Shown here: positions 7,183 to 11,322 of the stretch, in pieces
Layout: each line of letters begins with the position of its first letter
How positions within the stretch are numbered: the stretch's first letter is position 1
Source of the DNA: UBA1447 sp964627535
GTDB lineage: Bacteria; Bacillota; Clostridia; Oscillospirales; Acutalibacteraceae
Direction of reading: 5' to 3'
DNA: 11,322 nucleotides
NCBI GenBank assembly: GCA_964627535.1
Contig: CAZVJW010000069.1
Span: 1-11,322 of the forward strand
Made by a program: the position numbers and the translations under genes
The notes under the pieces: generated by a model
The model's input: only the letters and a program-made list of their open reading frames with translations
What the model was told of the DNA's origin: nothing
Database searches by the model: none

Positions 7183-8967
7183 TTAAAAGACAAAAGAGGT
7201 TTTCAGGGCATTCATAAACACGCTGAAGAGCCTTTCAAGGATATCCATAATCACTTGGAAACCGGTGATCGGGTCGTCCCCGTCCTGCGTGCCGCCGGAT
7301 ACGCCGTAAGCTTCCAGCGTTTCATTCAAATCCCCGGGGCTGAACGAGTCAATGGTAATGCCCTCAATCAGCGGCTTGATAACAGCGCCGATCACTTTTG
7401 ACGCTGCTGTTTTCGCAAAAATCAGCTTTGCCGCCTGCGAATAGGAAACATCGCCTGCGTTCAAACCCGGCAAACCGAAGTTCTTAAAGAGTTCCGCCGC
7501 CGCGTCATCGGGAATATTGACAAGCGCATATACAAGGGCAGCCTTAAATGTCTGCAGAAATAATTTTACTTCCGGCGAATCATACGGCGTGTTTTCATCT
7601 CCGCTGAACATCCGGGTTACTAAAAAAGCCAGCAGGTCCGAAAACCTTGTGTAACTGCTTGGCATAACCGTTTCACCGGCGCTTTTTGCGATTTCCTCCA
7701 CGCTGTCAATCGCCGGAGTGCCTGCCGTGTCATAAATCGGGAGATTCAGCGCTTCACCGAAAACAGTCATAGCGAGCTTCAGCGCGTCGTAAGCCCCGGT
7801 GCCCTGCTCAATATTGAGCCAACCAGCGACTTTTCTGGGCGTACCGATATACTCGTTTATCCAGCGGTGCATACCCGCATTGAAATAACCGAAACTGTAT
7901 GCGGGAAAATCGGTTCTTATCAGCTCAAGCTGGGCTTGGCTGTAACCGGCCGTCAGGAAAGATGTGTCTATTTTTTCAATGTTGGTGCTTTCCACTTTAA
8001 TGCCCGAATCCGAAAAACTGACACATCGGTATGTGTTCGGGTAATTTACCAGCGATGTCGTTTCAATGTCATAAATCCTGTTGCCCTTCGCCGAAACAGC
8101 GGAGGTCATATCGTTCGAGTGCTTGTGGCCGGTAAAAACAACTTTAATGCCCCAGTCGGCAAACGCGGCGGACAATTTCCGGTAATCCTTTACCGTATCG
8201 CCGACAATTCCCTGTATTTTGAAATGCTCAAGCAGGCTGTGGTGCATCATACCGATCAATTTGACCCCATCGGCCTTCGCATCGGCAACCTGATTTTCTA
8301 CCCACATCAGCAAATCAGCGCTGATTTGCCCGGCGTCCTCGCCGTATATGGAGGAGTCGATAGCGATAAGCCGATAGCCTTTATCGAGATCCGCCGTGTA
8401 GGACGCGGAGGAAGCGTCTTCACAAACGGCTTCGCTGTAACCGAAGCCAGCATAAATTGCTTTGAATTCCGCCAAATCAATATATTTACTGTCTGAAATG
8501 CTGCTGACATCGTGGTTGCCGTTAATGATAAAAATGCTCTTGCCGGTCTTCTCTTCAAACTGCTTGAATTTTTCCGCAAGCGCTTGATGCTGCCCGCGCA
8601 GTCCGCCGTCTGAAATGTCCCCGGGGATCAGCAGAAAGTTTGACGATGACGTTTTAAACCTCGCCAGCAGCTCGGTCATAATCGCATCCGATTCATATGT
8701 CAGCTCACCCTGAATGTTGGTGTGCCAATAAAGCGGATCGCCGGGCAACCCCGTTTCCTCGCCTATCGGCCCCAGCATACTCAAGGGGCTATAATGGCAA
8801 TCGGCCGCGACAAACACCGATAGAGGCGCCTGCGCGCCTGCATGAACCAGCCCGGCGCAGGAGCTGAAAATCAGCACGCTCAAAATGACGGATAATGTTT
8901 GCTTCAGTTTTCTTTTCAGTTTAATCAAACCTTTCGATAAATTTTCATATGGTACAGTTTGTTTCAA
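7183..8967 (-). CDS. Exported calcineurin-like metallophosphoesterase, 594 aa
   Basis: A basic n-region (KLKRKLKQ) and hydrophobic core (TLSVILSVLIFSSCAGL) form a signal peptide likely cut after VHA (residue 43); FSSC is a weak lipobox alternative. Every Metallophos motif is present: ADCHY (D56, H58), GDISDGG (116-122), GNHD (150-153), MHHS (241-244) and GHKH (280-283). Residues about 300-594 are mainly helical and match the paralogue at 3773-6262 (MFSGDE), but there is no fibronectin-like tail. The start is uncertain: TTG at 8967 lies 4 bp after the upstream stop with no good ribosome binding site, while TTG at 8928 would give a neater signal peptide but with GAAAGG almost touching it. It should act on phosphoesters at or outside the membrane; substrate unknown. 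Confidence 0.88.
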   Translation of the reverse strand: MKQTVPYENLSKGLIKLKRKLKQTLSVILSVLIFSSCAGLVHAGAQAPLSVFVAADCHYSPLSMLGPIGEETGLPGDPLYWHTNIQGELTYESDAIMTELLARFKTSSSNFLLIPGDISDGGLRGQHQALAEKFKQFEEKTGKSIFIINGNHDVSSISDSKYIDLAEFKAIYAGFGYSEAVCEDASSASYTADLDKGYRLIAIDSSIYGEDAGQISADLLMWVENQVADAKADGVKLIGMMHHSLLEHFKIQGIVGDTVKDYRKLSAAFADWGIKVVFTGHKHSNDMTSAVSAKGNRIYDIETTSLVNYPNTYRCVSFSDSGIKVESTNIEKIDTSFLTAGYSQAQLELIRTDFPAYSFGYFNAGMHRWINEYIGTPRKVAGWLNIEQGTGAYDALKLAMTVFGEALNLPIYDTAGTPAIDSVEEIAKSAGETVMPSSYTRFSDLLAFLVTRMFSGDENTPYDSPEVKLFLQTFKAALVYALVNIPDDAAAELFKNFGLPGLNAGDVSYSQAAKLIFAKTAASKVIGAVIKPLIEGITIDSFSPGDLNETLEAYGVSGGTQDGDDPITGFQVIMDILERLFSVFMNALKTSFVF

Positions 8968-8971
8968 AGCG

Positions 8972-9838
8972 TCAAACCGCTGTCCGCACAGTATTGAAAT
9001 ATTTCAGACCCGCAGGTAATTTATTCTCATCATATATTCCGTGTAAAAACATATCACCCTGATAGCCGTATTGGCAAAGCAATTCGGCAAAAAATTTATA
9101 ATCCACTATCCCTTCGCCGATGCCGCAAAATTCAATATTCTCCGAATCCTTTATATCTTTGCCATGAGCTATGACAACATCTCTGCCGAAAAGTTCAAAG
9201 GCATGGCGCATAACACTTCGGACATTTACCTTGTGCGCTTCGCTGTTATGAAAAAGGTTGGCGCAGTCCATGATCATCTTCAGGTTCGGTGATCCAATTT
9301 CATCCATCAGTCTGCGCGCTTTTTCGGGTGTGTCAATTATATTAGCTGCTTCGGTTTCCACCGCAAGAACAATACCATACTTCTCGGCTGTTTTGACGGT
9401 TGCTTGAACTGTTTCAAACAAATCTTGCCACGCTTCTTCGGTGCCGTTTTCCGGGTGCGGCGCCCAAAGTGATTTGGTGCTGCGTGTACCGCTGCAAAGG
9501 GTTATCATACGGCAGCCGAGATAATCAACTGCCTGCGCGAAATCTTTAAACCGGCGCAACCCTTCGTTTCTCACAGCCGCGTTCGGGTGCGCCATGTTGA
9601 ATGTGCCGTTAACGGCGGCGATTTCCACCCCGTATTCGTAAGCGCTTGCCTTAATCAGTTCTAAAACATTTTCGTCGACCCCGGCGGGGATTTCAATGTT
9701 TCCGTCCGGTATAAAACCGGTTTCCTTTACTGAGGCAAAACTCATCTGTGTAACGGTTGTGCCGTAAACGCTCAGTTTTTCGAAAAGTTTTTGAGCAGGC
9801 ATTATTTCCAAATCGGTTGTGCATATTCCCGTTCTCAT
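8972..9838 (-). CDS. Sugar phosphate isomerase/epimerase-like TIM-barrel protein (AP_endonuc_2 family)
   Basis: The 288-residue length and motif order fit the AP_endonuc_2 (xylose isomerase-like TIM barrel) family. Likely metal ligands are E161/E163 (AVETEAANI), D191 with H197 (MDCANLFH) and H225 with D228 (IAHGKD). The usual final glutamate strand reads MFLHGIYDE (263-271), with H266 near the expected acid; this may mark a subfamily. There is no signal peptide, so it is cytoplasmic. ATG is preceded by GAGG at 5 nt. It is the first gene of a tight group with the 594-aa phosphoesterase (4-bp gap) and the MBL-fold hydrolase. The family includes isomerases, epimerases and dehydratases of sugars and inositols; the substrate here cannot be assigned. 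Confidence 0.85.
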   Translation of the reverse strand: MRTGICTTDLEIMPAQKLFEKLSVYGTTVTQMSFASVKETGFIPDGNIEIPAGVDENVLELIKASAYEYGVEIAAVNGTFNMAHPNAAVRNEGLRRFKDFAQAVDYLGCRMITLCSGTRSTKSLWAPHPENGTEEAWQDLFETVQATVKTAEKYGIVLAVETEAANIIDTPEKARRLMDEIGSPNLKMIMDCANLFHNSEAHKVNVRSVMRHAFELFGRDVVIAHGKDIKDSENIEFCGIGEGIVDYKFFAELLCQYGYQGDMFLHGIYDENKLPAGLKYFNTVRTAV

Positions 9839-9869
9839 AAGTACCTCATTTAATAGATTTCAGTCAGTG

Positions 9870-9884
9870 TCCGCAGGTTGCGGA
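9870..9884 (-). promoter_or_regulatory. Short inverted repeat in the operon leader
   Basis: TCCGCA, a 3-nt loop and TGCGGA form a perfect 6-bp stem, 32 bp upstream of the isomerase start and downstream of the candidate promoter at 9915-9942. It could be an operator or an mRNA hairpin. No U-tract follows, so it is not a standard terminator. Confidence 0.3.
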
Positions 9885-9905
9885 TAAGCACAAACTGTGA
9901 ATTCC

Positions 9906-9986
9906 GCTTTGTTTATACTATTTCGCGATTAAAAAACCTCAAAAAAGCCAAGCAAAAGCTTTGATTTATACTATTCGCCATTTTAA
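9906..9986. repeat. Pair of imperfect ~29-bp direct repeats, AT-rich
   Basis: GCTTTGTTTATACTATTTCG (from 9906) and GCTTTGATTTATACTATTCG (from 9958) align with one gap each and continue with weaker similarity for about ten bases. They are spaced 52 bp apart. On the minus strand both contain a TAGTATAAA block, so the promoter-like -10 of the operon is present twice. A TTTCGCGA motif occurs in the first repeat (9921-9928) and again in a palindrome TTTCGCGAAA at 10009-10018. Confidence 0.45.
9915..9942 (-). promoter_or_regulatory. Candidate promoter of the isomerase/phosphoesterase/MBL operon
   Basis: TTGAGG (9937-9942) lies 16 bp upstream of TAGTAT (9915-9920) on the minus strand. A transcript starting about 9908 would have a leader of about 70 nt containing the hairpin at 9870-9884. 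The match is fair and not decisive. Confidence 0.35.
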
Positions 9987-9999
9987 TGCAGAATAGTAT
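9968..9999. repeat. 9-bp inverted repeat (ATACTATTC / GAATAGTAT)
   Basis: Arms at 9968-9976 and 9991-9999 are perfect complements around a 14-nt AT-rich loop. The structure is 50 bp downstream of the 315-aa phosphoesterase stop (minus strand). It could be a weak transcript-end hairpin or a protein binding site; it has no following U-run. Confidence 0.35.
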
Positions 10000-10049
10000 T
10001 ATGCTGTTTTTCGCGAAATTTTTAGTTAGGTTTTTATGAGTAATTAGTA

Positions 10050-10997
10050 TTACCTGTCAATGAGATCAATATTTCTATCATATTGCGGCACCCATTTTCC
10101 ACCGGTAAAGTCGCGTGCCCTAAAGACAATTTTGTCTTTGTAAAGCTCAACATGGAATCCGGTGCCGGTTTTGCCGTAATCGCCGCTATTCGTTTTGCCG
10201 AAGGCAGGCGTATCAACAAAATACAGGGTACCGTCATTGGTGATACTGTTCATACTGAAACCGTTGTGATAATGGCCGGTTATAAAGAAAATATCCAGCA
10301 TGCCGTTGTACTTGTGCATTACCGTTGAAAGTTCCGCAGAATCTTCACCGACAGCCTCCAGCGGCTGATGGTTGACAATAAAAACCGGATTGCCCGCAAC
10401 CGCCGCCTCCGCCAAAAGGCTGTCAAGCCACCGCAGCTGTGTGTCGGAAAGGACTGTCTCCATCCCTTCCATCCCCTCCGGATTGAGAACGATAAAGTAA
10501 CAGTCTTTAATAATCCTGCAATAAAATATGGTGTCTGTTGTTATTCCCGCTGTCTTGTCCAGAAACTTAATATATTTCCCGGAACTAAACTCGTAATTCA
10601 GCAGGCTTTCGCCTTTGTTGTTTTTTATTCCCCTTATATCGTGGTTACCCATTTCAGGCAGGATATTGCCGGCATTGCAGAAAAGCTTCAGTGTAGCGCC
10701 AAGCTTGTAATACTCATTAATCTTGCCGGTTTCCGTCATGTCGCCGGCAATGACCAGCGCGTCGCTCTTCATTGCCGCGTTTGACATGTCTTTTAACCCT
10801 TTGGCAAGAATTCCGGACCTGCCGCCGTCATTCCATATCTCATCGATATGGGTATCCGCAATAATATTAAAATTGAGCTGAACAGCCGCGGCGTCAAGCG
10901 GCGGCATGGTTGCAGGACCGCTTAACAAAAGCACAGATACCAAAGATAAAAGCAGTGCAAAAATTTGTTTGAACCGGCCGAATAATGTAATCATCAT
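10050..10997 (-). CDS. Exported calcineurin-like metallophosphoesterase, 315 aa
   Basis: An N-terminal signal peptide (hydrophobic 12-26, cleavage probably between residues 30 and 38) precedes a single Metallophos domain. All motifs are visible: IADTHI (D48, H50), AGDMTETG (84-91), GNHD (117-120), NHQP (H210) and GHYH (241-244). It lacks the long helical C-terminal region of the two larger phosphoesterases nearby, so it is a minimal exported enzyme of the same superfamily. GGGAGG lies 4 nt before the ATG at 10997 and 7 nt before a second in-frame ATG at 10994, which is the better spaced start. It is separated from the operon downstream by 211 bp of repeat-containing sequence. Its nearest good upstream promoter is the one of the hsdM stump. 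Substrate unknown. Confidence 0.88.
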   Translation of the reverse strand: MMITLFGRFKQIFALLLSLVSVLLLSGPATMPPLDAAAVQLNFNIIADTHIDEIWNDGGRSGILAKGLKDMSNAAMKSDALVIAGDMTETGKINEYYKLGATLKLFCNAGNILPEMGNHDIRGIKNNKGESLLNYEFSSGKYIKFLDKTAGITTDTIFYCRIIKDCYFIVLNPEGMEGMETVLSDTQLRWLDSLLAEAAVAGNPVFIVNHQPLEAVGEDSAELSTVMHKYNGMLDIFFITGHYHNGFSMNSITNDGTLYFVDTPAFGKTNSGDYGKTGTGFHVELYKDKIVFRARDFTGGKWVPQYDRNIDLIDR

Positions 10998-11092
10998 AAG
11001 TCCTCCCGTAAATTAATTATTTTGAATCAGTATGCAGCAGAAATTAACTCAAATAAAAAATACAGATAATTGCCATCTCTTAATTATTTTCC

Positions 11093-11221
11093 TCATGCAA
11101 CATTGTCAAGGTATTTGAGAAACAAAACCCACGAGGTTTGTTCCACATAATCCAGCTCGCTGCCGCAGCCCGCGTCCTTGTGTAGAATGTCGTCTATGTG
11201 CTTATAGGTCTGCTCAAACAT
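11093..11221 (-). pseudogene. hsdM: Truncated type I restriction-modification methylase, N-terminal 42 codons
   Basis: The frame MFEQTYKHIDDILHKDAGCG... with ELDYVEQTSWVLFLKYLD is the hallmark start of type I R-M modification subunits (HsdM N-terminal domain). Intact HsdM is about 500 residues or more; here the homology stops after LKYLDN and a TGA follows two codons later. The next 95 bp do not resemble hsdM in any frame I read. The translation start is intact, with AGGAGG 7 nt before ATG. I infer that the rest of the gene and its hsdS/hsdR partners were deleted or replaced. A short functional peptide is a less likely alternative. Confidence 0.75.
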
Positions 11222-11254
11222 TGGTTGCCTCCTGTTGTGAAAATACCTTGCTAA

Positions 11255-11268
11255 CGCAAAGGTTTGCG
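11255..11268 (-). promoter_or_regulatory. Inverted repeat in the hsdM leader (CGCAAA-2-TTTGCG)
   Basis: Perfect 6-bp arms with a 2-bp centre lie about 15-25 bases downstream of the predicted transcript start of the promoter at 11288-11316. The position suits a repressor operator, as seen for some R-M genes, but nothing shows a binding protein. Confidence 0.35.
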
Positions 11269-11287
11269 GCATTTTATCTTAAAATAG

Positions 11288-11316
11288 ATTATATCAGCAA
11301 TTTATCATAATCGCAA
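11288..11316 (-). promoter_or_regulatory. Strong sigma-A-type promoter upstream of the hsdM stump
   Basis: TTGCGA (11311-11316) and a perfect TATAAT (11288-11293) are separated by 17 bp, and TG lies one base upstream of the -10, giving an extended -10. The predicted transcript would run through the hsdM stump and into the 315-aa phosphoesterase, because I see no terminator in the 95-bp gap. Confidence 0.65.
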
Positions 11317-11322
11317 TACAAA

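Noticed and set aside
7867..8496. 209-residue plus-strand open frame
   Set aside because: It lies opposite the catalytic domain of the 594-aa phosphoesterase, whose five motifs prove the minus strand is coding; no signature in the plus frame.

Overview
The window looks like accessory chromosome of a low-to-moderate G+C anaerobic Firmicute, probably a gut- or digester-type clostridium. The support is strong AGGAGG-type ribosome binding sites, sigma-A-like promoters, UUG and GUG starts, Gram-positive style signal peptides and BspA-type leucine-rich repeats. Taxonomy is inferred from style only. All genes I accept are on the minus strand, so transcription runs from the right end towards the left end.

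Right edge (about 11090-11322): a good promoter (TTGCGA, 17 bp, TATAAT with an extended -10) and an AGGAGG site precede the first 42 codons of a type I restriction-modification methylase (hsdM) that ends abruptly. The first metallophosphoesterase gene (10050-10997) follows directly, so the orphaned hsdM promoter may now drive it.

Middle (3773-10997): five intact genes of roughly balanced G+C. Three encode exported calcineurin-like metallophosphoesterases (315, 594 and 829 aa), each with all five metal-ligand motifs. The two large ones are paralogues that share a helical C-terminal region; the largest also carries a C-terminal fibronectin-like domain of the purple acid phosphatase type. Between them lie a cytoplasmic AP-endonuclease-2/TIM-barrel sugar isomerase-like protein and a metallo-beta-lactamase-fold hydrolase. 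Genes 9838 to 6364 are tightly packed (gaps of 4 and 36 bp) and look like one operon; the 829-aa gene follows after 101 bp with its own extended -10 candidate. A plausible reading is scavenging of phosphoesters or sugar phosphates outside the cell with follow-up chemistry inside, but no substrate can be named.

Left part (1-3760): a clearly AT-rich island with two tandem near-identical genes. Each has a BspA-type LRR array without a signal peptide, a transmembrane helix, an aromatic-rich domain predicted to be extracellular, and a second transmembrane helix. The copies differ by exactly four 23-residue repeats (12 versus 8) and are mosaic: a 364-bp stretch is identical while the ectodomain has about 28 amino-acid differences. 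Three micro-ORFs, one with an excellent ribosome binding site and one predicted to span the membrane, fill the gap between them. The left edge carries what looks like the terminal inverted repeat of an insertion sequence. LRR island, IS end and hsdM stump together suggest a recombining accessory locus.
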